The notes under the pieces are model-generated. The model did no database searches. It saw only the letters and a list, made by a program, of their open reading frames with translations, and had not been told where the DNA came from. This document shows, piece by piece, positions 1 through 7,296 of a stretch of DNA of 64,000 nt (its first letter is position 1; every line of letters begins with the position of its first letter). The DNA comes from Dehalococcoidia bacterium (GTDB lineage Bacteria > Chloroflexota > Dehalococcoidia > Lucifugimonadales > UBA1123): positions 43,033-107,032 of the forward strand of contig VXRN01000017.1 of the NCBI GenBank assembly GCA_009838465.1. Reading direction: 5' to 3'. A program made the translations under genes and the position numbers.

Positions 1-2
1 AC

Positions 3-85
3 CTTACAATCGGACGCATATAAACCTGACAATCAGACGCACCCTAAACTTACAATTGGACGATACCTAACCTGACAATTATCCG
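3..85. repeat. Four iteron-like repeats, 23-bp period
   Basis: A 14-bp core close to CTKACAATYRGACG starts at 3, 26, 49 and 72, giving an exact 23-bp spacing. The fourth copy is the most degenerate. The array may continue to the left of the window. Exact spacing near two helical turns suggests arrayed binding sites for one protein, such as a replication initiator or a TnsB-like transposase at an element end. The repeated core and spacing are seen; the role is inferred. Confidence 0.7.
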
Positions 86-204
86 ATACCCCGGACCGTA
101 ATCTACGCCTTGACTGAGCACTGACAGTCTTGTACAACCAGCAAGGGGGAGCAACATGCTCCCCTATCCCTCCGAAGTACCCAGACAGAAAGGCATTGCG
201 TATG

Positions 205-1098
205 AAGTCATTCGAAGACTCCCAGATATTCACGAACGAGGATACATCCAAGCCTGAGAATAGGGTTAACTTAGCCCTATTCAGCCTGATGCCGCAGGAT
301 TGGCTCCGCGAGTGGTTCTTGGAAAAGCTAAACCTGCCGCCGGATTCCATACTGTATCCTCCAACGAATGAGCAAGGAGCGCGTCCGGATCTGAAGGTTG
401 AGACGCCGGACGGTTCCACAACGGCTTGGATAGAAGTAGAACTCGGGACCAACGTGGAACAGATTGAGGACTACCGCAGTCGGTACCGTGAACCTATCAA
501 ATCGGTATGGGGCAGGCGTGACCATGGCGGCGATCTGAGCCTTGAGGAGATTCGCGATTTCCTGAGTAGGCGTGTCGGTTCCCTTCCACGGCAGACTGAA
601 GTGAATGTCAGACATCTGAGGAAGCTCATCAAAGATGGATTGGATGGACATTCAGTATCTCAGGAACGAACTGAAGTATCTGAGAAAGTGCGCTGTCATC
701 CATTCGTGGTCGGGTTGGAGGAACGACTAGGAGACAAGCTCAAATTTACTAGGGGAAGAATCAATCCTGGAGAACTCAAGGCGGACGCCATTATGGAAGA
801 TGGATTTTCATTACGGGCTTTCAGTCCTGTGTCGACGACAGGATCAGTTTTCCTACTGAACATACGGGGAGGAAGTCAACAAGCTAAGTTTCCAAATAAA
901 TTATGGCTTGAAAAATACCTCCCAGACGATAGATCTTCCGCCATCGAAGAATACGTGGCACTGCTGAACGAAATAGGATTGAACATAGACACAGGGAAAA
1001 CTAATGTGTATGCCCGCGGTTCTCTGTGCGTTGATGACGTTCTTCCATACTTGGACGACCTTGCCAAGTGCGTCCTCACGCTCGTTGACTCGGACTGA
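205..1098 (+). CDS. PD-(D/E)xK-like hypothetical protein
   Basis: Not recognised as a named family. The protein is 297 aa from ATG 205, which has AGAAAGG eight bases upstream; a TTG at 130 in the same frame is a less likely start. The stretch RPDLKVETPDG...WIEVELG (about residues 65-90) has the spacing of a PD-(D/E)xK nuclease core, with D then ExE, so the final Lys is not obvious. It sits next to the iteron array and a HAD-like gene at the left of the accessory region. A nuclease or a dead nuclease fold in a defence or mobile setting is possible but not proven. Confidence 0.6.
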   Translation, partial: KSFEDSQIFTNEDTSKPENRVNLALFSLMPQDWLREWFLEKLNLPPDSILYPPTNEQGARPDLKVETPDGSTTAWIEVELGTNVEQIEDYRSRYREPIKSVWGRRDHGGDLSLEEIRDFLSRRVGSLPRQTEVNVRHLRKLIKDGLDGHSVSQERTEVSEKVRCHPFVVGLEERLGDKLKFTRGRINPGELKADAIMEDGFSLRAFSPVSTTGSVFLLNIRGGSQQAKFPNKLWLEKYLPDDRSSAIEEYVALLNEIGLNIDTGKTNVYARGSLCVDDVLPYLDDLAKCVLTLVDSD

Positions 1099-1155
1099 CA
1101 TCAAGATGATATACGATGACCGTCAGGCTATCTCAGCCGCGCTTGGAGATAGAAT

Positions 1156-1632
1156 ATGTACAAAGCCATTCTGCTTGATCTGAACTCCACTCTGTCCGAA
1201 AACTGGCGCAGTGTCGGCGTCGGCAGACACACCTCCGAGGACAAGATAAGGAACATCGAGCGATATCGTGCATGGTTGGCCGACTGGCTGCGCGGAGTTG
1301 ACTGCAAGGTCTATATCTTCACCGTGCGCCCCGTTAGAACTCAGGAAGCGACGCTCGAAACCATCTCAAAGAGGTTGTCCTGGACGCCGGACGGCGCATA
1401 CTTCAACGACACCGCCTTCACCGGCAACGACGCCGATAAAGTCAAATCCATACTTCTTGATCGCCTAATGGACCAGACCGGCTTGAAGCCCGAAGACCTC
1501 TACGCATTCGAGTCCAATTCCCAAACCCGCGCTATGTACAACAGGCGAGGCGTCCAATGCCGCCGGATAGGCGAACCTTCCCATTTGCCCCCAGTCGCCT
1601 GGTTCAGAAAAGGCGCTATGAAAGCTGACTGA
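1156..1632 (+). CDS. HAD-like small protein
   Basis: 158 aa with GGAG five bases before the ATG. The N-terminus ILLDLNSTLSEN resembles HAD motif I, but reads DxN rather than DxD, so the usual general acid/base aspartate is replaced. YIFTVRP (about residues 51-57) fits motif II (T) and the AFESNSQTRAMYNRRG stretch near residue 115 fits the end of the fold, where DD would normally lie. Phosphatase activity is therefore doubtful; a binding or kinase-linked role is possible. It is co-directional with its neighbours. Confidence 0.55.
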   Translation: MYKAILLDLNSTLSENWRSVGVGRHTSEDKIRNIERYRAWLADWLRGVDCKVYIFTVRPVRTQEATLETISKRLSWTPDGAYFNDTAFTGNDADKVKSILLDRLMDQTGLKPEDLYAFESNSQTRAMYNRRGVQCRRIGEPSHLPPVAWFRKGAMKAD

Positions 1633-1755
1633 TGACTGAACTCCAATAGCCGACAGATTCCACGATCCAATCTTGCAATTGCCCTTTACACAACATATCT
1701 GATTCTGTAAACTACCCTAAACGAACATATATTCTCTGGAGCCGAACTCTCACAC

Positions 1756-2661
1756 ATGACAACCGCCGTCCTACAAGAAATAACTCCGCAGGAGCAACTC
1801 GCCAGAATCGTCCGCGAAGAAACCGATGGCGGACGAAGCATCGTCAGGTTCTTCAGGCAGGTCGTCGAAGGCGAACGCGACTCCGAAGGCTTCCAGCCCA
1901 ACCACAAGATGGACTCGGCCAAAGAGCTCGTTAAGATCGGTCTATCGGAGTTTCAGGACTACATAGACGCCAACGCCGCGCCTACAAAGCGACGCAAGTC
2001 CAGTAAGCCATCCCCGGACATCAACGAAATCTCTCGCGAAATACTGAAGGCGCGAGAAGAACTTGCACAGTACGCAAGAGAACTCACCCAGGATGGCAGG
2101 ACCGTCATCGAGATGTACTCAGAAGTGATGGACGGTCTGAGAAACGACGACGGCTTCAAGCCCCATCACCGCATAGCCGCAGGCAAGGAACTCCTTCTGC
2201 GTGGCTTCGGACCCATATCAGCCTGGCCCGAACCCGTCTCGACAGACTGCAAGATCACAGACCATCATCAAAATCAGACAAATCACGGTTCAGCCCACGC
2301 CTCCGAACCTCAGACCGAGACACATCCCACCCTGTCTCTCACCCCCACTGTCTCAGAGAATCTCTCGGACGCGGTGGAAGCCTACGAAGAACAGGGTACG
2401 CTCAGGCAACTGTTGCCTCAGGAAATCCTGGACGTAGTGGACAGCGAAGACCCACTGGACGACTGCCCATGCGCCATAGCCGAGTACGAAGGTAGGGACA
2501 TCCCCTGCCCCGAAGACGAGGAATGTCCCTACTACGGCCTCGAATTCCCCAAGTTCACCGAAGAACAGAGGGCGAGAATCAAGGAAGAAGCCCTTCGCGG
2601 CCTCCAAATGCGTGCCGAAATGCTCTGGGGGATACCGAACCCGCCCGAAGACGACCCCTGA
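1756..2661 (+). CDS. Hypothetical protein with two internal repeats and Cys-rich tail
   Basis: 301 aa, family not recognised. Two related units are visible: residues about 17-63 (REETDGGRSIVRFFRQVVEG...) and 108-155 (RELTQDGRTVIEMYSEVMDG...). Both carry DGR(S/T), a long helix, GF(Q/K)P(N/H)H(K/R) and a final KEL..(I/R)G. This looks like a duplicated small helical domain. The C-terminal third is acidic and has a cluster of five cysteines (PCAIAEYEGRDIPCPEDEEC), which could bind metal. Repeated units of this kind with a basic linker (TKRRKSSKP) may bind DNA; that is inference. Confidence 0.55.
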   Translation: MTTAVLQEITPQEQLARIVREETDGGRSIVRFFRQVVEGERDSEGFQPNHKMDSAKELVKIGLSEFQDYIDANAAPTKRRKSSKPSPDINEISREILKAREELAQYARELTQDGRTVIEMYSEVMDGLRNDDGFKPHHRIAAGKELLLRGFGPISAWPEPVSTDCKITDHHQNQTNHGSAHASEPQTETHPTLSLTPTVSENLSDAVEAYEEQGTLRQLLPQEILDVVDSEDPLDDCPCAIAEYEGRDIPCPEDEECPYYGLEFPKFTEEQRARIKEEALRGLQMRAEMLWGIPNPPEDDP

Positions 2662-2709
2662 TCGCCGGCACCCAAAAACCAAAGACCCCGCATTAGAGGC
2701 CAGCTCAGG

Positions 2710-3150
2710 CTATACCATGCGTAGCGGGTCGCGTACAGGTAGCTCGGGAAACAGCGAAAAGTCTCTGTCCCTGGTTAGTAGCGCTTCTACCCCATGAGCC
2801 ACGCAGATTGCCGCTATACGCACATCGTGGATAACGCCACCTGATACATGCGGCCTGTCTATGAATCTATGCAGGATGTCGAGGAAATCGCCAGTCTCCC
2901 CAATAAGCCGGTTGGACGGTGAGTCAGCCCAAGCCGTCACCTGTTGCCAGGCTCGGTGGACCGGAGTAATCCCGTCACCCCAGATACGCCTGTTGGTAAC
3001 CACGCTTAGGAATTCATAGCAGCAGGGCCATGGTATAGCCCATGGAATATCATTCTCTGCCAGAGACGCAATTAGAGGCGCTGCCCGAGAATGGTACGGC
3101 GAATCCGCTCGATGAGCATACACCAGTATGTTGGTATCAACCGCAATCAC
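2710..3150 (-). CDS. vapC: VapC-type PIN-domain toxin
   Basis: 146 aa, the normal length for VapC. The N-terminus MIAVDTNILVYAHRADSPYH is the canonical PIN motif with the first acidic residue (D5); E46 (CYEFLSVV), D110 (HDVRIAAI) and D127/D129 (LTRDRDF) complete the usual acidic set for Mg-dependent RNA cleavage. The start overlaps the stop of the antitoxin gene by four bases (ATGA), typical of VapBC translational coupling. Expected role is a ribonuclease toxin held inactive by VapB. Confidence 0.9.
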   Translation of the reverse strand: MIAVDTNILVYAHRADSPYHSRAAPLIASLAENDIPWAIPWPCCYEFLSVVTNRRIWGDGITPVHRAWQQVTAWADSPSNRLIGETGDFLDILHRFIDRPHVSGGVIHDVRIAAICVAHGVEALLTRDRDFSLFPELPVRDPLRMV

Positions 3151-3395
3151 GGTCGAGAACCATCGACGTAGATGATGTCGCGTAGCTCAGGCCAGGTGTA
3201 AGAAGCCAAGGGATCATGAATATCGGGGCCGCCGTAGCTGCGATCCGGAAGGACGTAACGCTCGGAGCGCGTCTCCTTCGACAGGACCAATCTGAGTCCT
3301 TCCTCGACCACCGCCCGGAGTGGGCGACGTGTTTCCTGCGCATGTCGCTTTGCTCTAGTCAACAGATCGTCATGGATGTCAAGCGTAGTTTTCAT
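3147..3395 (-). CDS. vapB: VapB-type antitoxin
   Basis: 82 aa from ATG 3395. The N-terminus MKTTLDIHDDLLTRAKRHA is a ribbon-helix-helix domain that would bind the operon promoter; the C-terminal part (residues 45-82) would wrap the PIN toxin. It is directly upstream of and overlaps vapC. Longer in-frame starts run into the inverted repeat at 3441-3481 and are not needed. The promoter sits so close to the ATG that the mRNA may be leaderless. Confidence 0.85.
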   Translation of the reverse strand: MKTTLDIHDDLLTRAKRHAQETRRPLRAVVEEGLRLVLSKETRSERYVLPDRSYGGPDIHDPLASYTWPELRDIIYVDGSRP

Positions 3396-3402
3396 CATAC
3401 CC

Positions 3403-3431
3403 ATATTACCCATAAGATATAGTATGGTCAA
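3403..3431 (-). promoter_or_regulatory. Likely vapBC promoter, near-leaderless
   Basis: On the minus strand TTGACC (3431-3426) and TAATAT (3408-3403) are separated by 17 bp. The -10 box ends only four bases before ATGATG, so transcription should begin at or next to the start codon. No strong ribosome binding site is present. The flanking inverted repeat begins 10 bp upstream of the -35 box. Confidence 0.6.
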
Positions 3432-3440
3432 TACATATAC

Positions 3441-3481
3441 ATGATTAGCGTGTTGCAAAACCCGGTCTGAGTCTCAATAAG
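3441..3481. repeat. Left inverted repeat of 16-kb segment
   Basis: Read on the minus strand this contains TATTGAGACTCAG followed by ACCGGGTTTTGCAACACGC and TAATCAT. The same sequence in inverted orientation closes the segment at 19551-19600, with 37 of 39 aligned bases identical plus an 11-base insertion in the right copy. Ends beginning TGTTGCAAAAC look like terminal inverted repeats of a DDE-type transposon. No clear target duplication could be found. Confidence 0.75.
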
Positions 3482-3509
3482 AAAATCAGGACAAGATTGG
3501 GAAGAATGA

Positions 3510-3536
3510 AACACCCCGCCTATTGGCGGGGTGTTC
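3510..3536. terminator. GC-rich hairpin, likely terminator
   Basis: AACACCCCGCC and GGCGGGGTGTT form an 11-bp perfect stem with a TATT loop, just inside the left inverted repeat. It could end the leftward TIR/RipA/DUF2513 transcript. No long U-tract follows on either strand. The rest of 3482-3795 shows only one doubtful small reading frame. Confidence 0.55.
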
Positions 3537-3549
3537 TCCCTACCTTGCC

Positions 3550-3765
3550 CTACCTAACCAGACCAGAACCTACCAAAACCCCACCATGCGTCACCATGCC
3601 ATGTTCAAGTCTCTCAATCCTGTCGGTGTTGTGCGTAAGTTGTCTTGCCGCAATCATTTTTTGTGAGTCGTCTAGGCGATGGCGGCGGGGATATGGGCGT
3701 AGTGGGATTGATATACCAAAGTACGCACATTCTACCATAAATCCCCATGTCCACATCGCTTTCAA
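3550..3765 (-). CDS. Possible small protein, 71 aa
   Basis: A leftward reading frame 30 bp downstream of the DUF2513-like gene. The C-terminal half (DDSQKMIAARQLTHNTDRIERLE) could be a short helical or coiled-coil stretch; the N-terminus is hydrophobic and aromatic. There is no recognisable family. It may be a genuine fourth gene of the TIR operon or chance. Confidence 0.3.
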   Translation of the reverse strand: MKAMWTWGFMVECAYFGISIPLRPYPRRHRLDDSQKMIAARQLTHNTDRIERLEHGMVTHGGVLVGSGLVR

Positions 3766-3795
3766 GGCTAAATCAAGTCCTGTGTACCAAACGGA

Positions 3796-4158
3796 CTATG
3801 ACGAAACTAGGCCCTTGATGACCTCTATCCCCACTCCCTTGATAACTTCCAAGGGCACTGTACTAACGTTGTCCCCTAGTTTCTGTTTGACCTGTTCCCA
3901 CACTGAGTCGTCACGTATCGCATCTAAGAAGTCGTGCCCTTCCCATGTCAGTCCTTGGATGGAGACCCAATATGTACCTCCGAGCGACCAATTGCCATTA
4001 CCGTTAACGTATCTTTTGTTAGCAATCAACATATCAAGATGATAGTCAACTTGCTCCTCGCTAAAGCCTTCAATGTTTAGGTCGGGGGCTTCTTTAAGTG
4101 ATTCCGTAGCTTCTATTCTAAGCAGGATACTACGCACTAACGACATGTCTCGCTTCAT
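3796..4158 (-). CDS. DUF2513-like winged-helix protein
   Basis: 120 aa. The start MKRDMSLVRSILLRIEA, the middle GFSEEQVDYHLDMLIANKRY and the later GLTWEGHDFLDAIRDDSVW match the DUF2513 pattern, a small winged-helix-like protein common on phages and plasmids. The C-terminus (LGDNVSTVPLEVIKGVGIEVIKGL) is amphipathic and is where family members vary. It is the third gene after the TIR and membrane genes, 49 bp downstream. A regulator of that cassette is plausible; DUF2513 function is unknown. Confidence 0.7.
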   Translation of the reverse strand: MKRDMSLVRSILLRIEATESLKEAPDLNIEGFSEEQVDYHLDMLIANKRYVNGNGNWSLGGTYWVSIQGLTWEGHDFLDAIRDDSVWEQVKQKLGDNVSTVPLEVIKGVGIEVIKGLVSS

Positions 4159-4207
4159 TTTTGTTCAGCCTTCTCCCTTTTTCCGTCTTGGGCTTCGCAC
4201 CTAATGT

Positions 4208-4621
4208 TCAGCGTATCCACCACAGAACTAGATACACGACGGCTATCAGAGTGTGAGTGATAAAGACTGCGCGGGCGGCCACATACTGCATACGGGTCAG
4301 TGGCGGGTATATCCTCCGACCGCCTTTATCAATGCCGCTGTCCTCCGCTTCGTCGTTGAATGGCTGACTCGGCAAGTCCTTTTCCATCGCCAGAATGATG
4401 TCGTACTTGACCTTGTTGATTTTGCTGTGAGCGTCCAGCAGGGCCAACCAGAGATATGAAACACCCATGCCCGCCACCCCTACTAGGAAGTGATAGGGTT
4501 CTGTGAGCGGCAAGGCCAAGTGTCCCGCCAAGATAGCTAGATGAACCGGCACCATGTACCGATTTATCGCTTCCCGGCGGATACTGGTGTTCTCTGCCGT
4601 CTGGACGTAGGTTTGCCACAT
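4208..4621 (-). CDS. RipA-like small membrane protein, TIR partner
   Basis: 137 aa from ATG 4621; the longer frame upstream only shadows the TIR gene. Three hydrophobic segments are visible, at about residues 28-42, 47-65 and 113-135. The middle segment SYLWLALLDAHSKINKVKYDIILAMEKDLPSQPF resembles the pattern W..L...Y..LN..K..VI.E.E..LP..P shared by RipA-family octameric membrane proteins (family recalled, not searched). It starts 16 bp after the TIR stop, so the two are almost certainly co-transcribed. A membrane effector triggered by a TIR-made signal is a reasonable hypothesis. Confidence 0.65.
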   Translation of the reverse strand: MWQTYVQTAENTSIRREAINRYMVPVHLAILAGHLALPLTEPYHFLVGVAGMGVSYLWLALLDAHSKINKVKYDIILAMEKDLPSQPFNDEAEDSGIDKGGRRIYPPLTRMQYVAARAVFITHTLIAVVYLVLWWIR

Positions 4622-4637
4622 GGCAACCCGGTCGCTC

Positions 4638-5036
4638 CTATCGGTGTCCGGCAAGAAGCAACTCCAAGTTATTCCAAGTCCAGTTGTACATCTTGTCTGT
4701 GGACTTGGCCGATTTCGGCTTGACGCATTTCCTCTTTCTGTATCCCCGCAGGAGGAAGTAGGGCTTGTCGAGTTCTCGCGCAATCGTGATCTCTGCACTG
4801 ACGCCAGATGCTTTGTCGGTGTGTTGTCCGCACATCACGATAACGACGCTGCACCGTTCTATGCGCCCCCGGGCCTCTTTCCGCCATTTGGATTGTGGCG
4901 CGGCCTCTTTCATTGAAAAGTCAGCTACATCGAAAGGTGAATTGTCGTTACGACTCTGTCCAATCAAACCCTCTTTGAGTTGCAGGTCGTTGTCATAATC
5001 GAAGCTGACGAACACGTTTTGACGGCTATCGCTCAC
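4638..5036 (-). CDS. ThsB-like TIR (DUF1863) protein
   Basis: 132 aa starting at GTG 5036, chosen because GGAGAGG lies four bases upstream. NVFVSFDYDND (residues 7-17) is the TIR strand A/box 1 pattern; DFSMKEAAPQSKWRKEARGRI (38-58), CSVVIVMCGQHT (61-72) and AEITIARELDKPYFLLRGY (79-97) follow in the order seen in MTH538/DUF1863 TIR-like domains, the fold of Thoeris ThsB. The glutamate of AEITIARE is the candidate catalytic residue. Known relatives make NAD-derived signals or bind nucleotides. Followed at once by a membrane protein gene rather than a ThsA-type NADase. Confidence 0.8.
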   Translation of the reverse strand: MSDSRQNVFVSFDYDNDLQLKEGLIGQSRNDNSPFDVADFSMKEAAPQSKWRKEARGRIERCSVVIVMCGQHTDKASGVSAEITIARELDKPYFLLRGYRKRKCVKPKSAKSTDKMYNWTWNNLELLLAGHR

Positions 5037-5074
5037 TTTACCTCTCCATCTAGGACTCAATCTCGATGCTTACT

Positions 5075-5100
5075 CCCCGCCGTCATATCAGACGACGGGG
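5075..5100. terminator. Hairpin after GIY-YIG gene
   Basis: CCCCGCCGTC and GACGACGGGG pair with one mismatch around a six-base loop, between the GIY-YIG gene and the TIR gene. It may stop read-through from the upstream leftward gene. Confidence 0.45.
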
Positions 5101-5128
5101 ATACTGATGAATATGGACTACCTAACAA

Positions 5129-5311
5129 TTATTTCCGCGACCGCTCCCATTTCAAAGCAGTCGCACGGGTTACTCGTGGGCCAACGACTCGCATCCTGCC
5201 ACGTCTGCCAGCGCGCCTATGCTCGCCAGCCCGACGCTTCGGGTTGTTCGTTATCCCCCGATACCCGTCCGGGTATGTGTAACGATAGGTGCTTCTTGGC
5301 TTTCTAGCCAT
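5129..5311 (-). CDS. Short GIY-YIG-like protein, probably truncated
   Basis: 60 aa. YRYTYPDGYRGITNNPKRRAGEHRR matches the core of GIY-YIG nucleases (Y.Y...YRGITNNP..R..EH), although the second motif reads YRG instead of YIG. The protein ends at ATALKWERSRK, where relatives usually carry on for another 15-25 residues. The catalytic arginine may be R24 or R28 and a glutamate occurs near the end. A second, longer relative lies at 18083-18499. Probably a shortened or decayed copy. Confidence 0.6.
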   Translation of the reverse strand: MARKPRSTYRYTYPDGYRGITNNPKRRAGEHRRAGRRGRMRVVGPRVTRATALKWERSRK

Positions 5312-5467
5312 AGCGACACCCCTCTGCCTAGTCTCACCATAGTGGGCGGCTTCGACCTGGGTTCCATGTCAGAGAACCGAACCTTGCTTGAGACTTCACA
5401 GTTAGGCAGGTAGAATACCTGCCGCATTACGCTGTTGAGTCTCCCCACTATGGTGGAGTTCAACCAA

Positions 5468-5501
5468 AAGGGCCTGCCGGACGGCAATCCAGCAGGCCCT
5501 T
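5468..5501. terminator. Strong hairpin
   Basis: AAGGGCCTGC pairs perfectly with GCAGGCCCTT across a 14-base loop and is followed by TCTCTGTT on the plus strand. The surrounding 5312-5686 holds no convincing gene; an open frame of 106 codons on the minus strand crosses this hairpin and is not credited. Confidence 0.5.
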
Positions 5502-5686
5502 CTCTGTTGACAAGATATTTGACTGTGTTAGTATGGTCTTGCATCGTGTTCTTCAAACTCTTTCGATGCACTTACCCCTTTAGGTTTGCCAGACCTTAAG
5601 GGGTCAACAATTTTCCCTCCGTCACAAATTAGCTGAGAAGCACAATTGTGTCAAGTCTCCGCAAACCGCGTGTTTGAGAATGTCCG

Positions 5687-5929
5687 TTATCGAGACTGCC
5701 CTAGATTTTGCCTTTCCTTATATTTGTCAATGGCGTACTCAATGGACGTGACCCACGCCTTCAACTCCTGACGTTCATCATCAGAGATATGAAAGTCGTC
5801 GTATAGCCTTTCAACGTTGTCTGCAAGCATGGCCTTGAAACGCTCGGAATATCTGAGGTCTTGCGAATCCAAGTCAAGGGTTGCTACTGCCTTTCCGATG
5901 AGTAGAGTCATGTGCGTTTCAATGTCCAT
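5687..5929 (-). CDS. Hypothetical protein, 80 aa
   Basis: Small acidic helical protein with a plausible composition (MDIETHMTLLIGKAVATLDL...). No family recognised and no motif seen. GGGGGGAG occurs 9 bases before the ATG on the minus strand, a strong ribosome binding site, which supports it being translated. It stands alone between two non-coding stretches. Confidence 0.5.
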   Translation of the reverse strand: MDIETHMTLLIGKAVATLDLDSQDLRYSERFKAMLADNVERLYDDFHISDDERQELKAWVTSIEYAIDKYKERQNLGQSR

Positions 5930-6574
5930 GATGTAACTACTCCCCCCCGATTCTGGATTTGGTAGATTTTTGAGAAATCAGTCAGATTGTCCCCCATTCG
6001 GCCATGCGAGCGGTAGGTCTTTCTCTCGTAATGGTCGAATTCACCCCTGAAAACCCTTCGTGCTGGGACGGGTCTCTCTGTGGCTTCTCCGCGCCACTAT
6101 TACCAGCGTTCCGACGAAAAGCGGTCAGTTTCGGAAAATGCGGAATTTCGGCACAAGCTATTGTTTGAGACGCTGGAAATCTCTATGGTTAATAGTAGGT
6201 GTGTGTCAATCGCGTCCTGCGATGGACAAAGAGCAACGAGAAACCCCGCCCTACGGTCTGCAAACTAGAAGGCGGGGTTGAAACCAACAAGAAAGGTGAG
6301 TGAAGTCCGAAGCCCTTTCGAGAGAGGAACCTACTGGCATTGAGGCCCTTTCGTCGGGTGGCATCCCTTTAGTAAGGCGAGGCCCCCCTTTCTGTCCACC
6401 GCCGTCTCCGGCGGTTCGAGTGGTGCGTACTGACACACACCCCTTTCTGTCGAGAAATACCATACCTAGGTGGCGAGCGTTCTGTCAACGATTCCGGCGT
6501 TATCAAAATCGGGCCGCCCGCCGGAACGCATTTGGAACGCTTAAAACACCAGAGAAGAAAGAGAGGTAAGACCG
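5930..6574. other. Non-coding stretch with one hairpin
   Basis: No convincing gene is visible in about 640 bases. AACCCCGCC (6242-6250) and GGCGGGGTT (6271-6279) make a 9-bp stem with a 20-base loop, similar in sequence to the hairpin at 3510. Two overlapping plus-strand frames near 6060-6281 run through it and are not credited. The role is unknown. Confidence 0.4.
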
Positions 6575-7012
6575 ATGACGACCGCGGGGGATGTAAGGGA
6601 ATACCTGTTGGGGATAGTTGCCGAAACCGACGCGGAGATTGCGCGTCTGACCGAGACCCGGGACGCCGCGCTCAGGCTGATACAGGAACTTGACGAAAGG
6701 GAGTCGCTTGGGACGGCTGAGGAAGCGCGGAAGGGTCCGGCGGTCAACACAGGTCAGGTTAAGGAACCCACGTACAAACAGCAGGTCGCACAGGCCATCG
6801 TAGAGGTTCTGACTGAGGAACAGCCGTTGCACAGAGAAGTAATACGCGAACGGGTAGAGGCCAAGGGCATTCCGCTGACCGCCCGGAAGCCCATCGACAC
6901 CATTGCCCAACGTCTGACTAGCGATGACCGATTCGTGAACGTAGTGCGGGGCAAGGGGATTTGGGCATTGCGCGGATACGAGTCCCAGAACCCTCTACCG
7001 GCGGTTGCCTAG
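6575..7012 (+). CDS. Coiled-coil plus HARE-HTH-like winged-helix protein
   Basis: 145 aa. Residues 1-50 form a charged helix (AEIARLTETRDAALRLIQELDE). Residues 66-135 (TYKQQVAQAIVEVLTEEQPLHREVIRERVEAKG...TIAQRLTSDDRFVNVVRGKGIWALRGY) follow the HARE-HTH/winged-helix layout, ending in the characteristic F..V..G.W.L. In known families this domain is attached to restriction enzymes and chromatin proteins and is thought to sense modified DNA. Here it has no catalytic partner in the same chain, so it may be a regulator. Start has AGAGAGG 7 bases upstream. Confidence 0.6.
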   Translation: MTTAGDVREYLLGIVAETDAEIARLTETRDAALRLIQELDERESLGTAEEARKGPAVNTGQVKEPTYKQQVAQAIVEVLTEEQPLHREVIRERVEAKGIPLTARKPIDTIAQRLTSDDRFVNVVRGKGIWALRGYESQNPLPAVA

Positions 7013-7161
7013 TGCGGAGATAAGTATGCAGTAGAGGAAACAAATCAAGGGAGGAATAATGTCTGCAATCGGCGGATTCGTAGCAAAAAGCGTTGCTCGT
7101 ATATACACATACTGCTATAATAGAACAGTAGTACCAATACAGGGAATTATCAGGACTTTCA

Positions 7162-7280
7162 GGGTTGCCCGCGTCTCAATCTTCGACAGCCCCGACAGTC
7201 TGATAATCGAGACCCCTGTGAAGCACTGACTACAAAGAATCGGGGTCGCCCGCGTCTTACTTCTGGCGACCCCTGTGAAG
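7162..7280 (+). repeat. Two related repeats upstream of transposase, one forming a hairpin
   Basis: GGGTYGCCCGCGTCT occurs at 7162 and 7243, and GACCCCTGTGAAG at 7211 and 7268, always in that order. In the second copy GGGGTCGCC (7242-7250) and GGCGACCCC (7265-7273) make a perfect 9-bp stem just before the AGGAGG of the transposase. This could limit transposase expression. No full terminal inverted repeat of the insertion sequence was found. Confidence 0.5.
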
Positions 7281-7296
7281 TACAGGAGGCCGTTGC

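Noticed and set aside
3..85. CRISPR array
   Set aside because: Units are 14 bp with 9-bp gaps, far too short, and no cas gene is near.
3497..4042. Plus-strand open frame of 181 codons
   Set aside because: Antisense to the DUF2513-like gene and contains the terminator hairpin.
5251..5571. Minus-strand open frame of 106 codons
   Set aside because: It overlaps the GIY-YIG gene, runs through a strong hairpin and has poor composition.
6060..6281. Two plus-strand open frames in the gap
   Set aside because: They overlap each other, cross a hairpin and lack ribosome binding sites.
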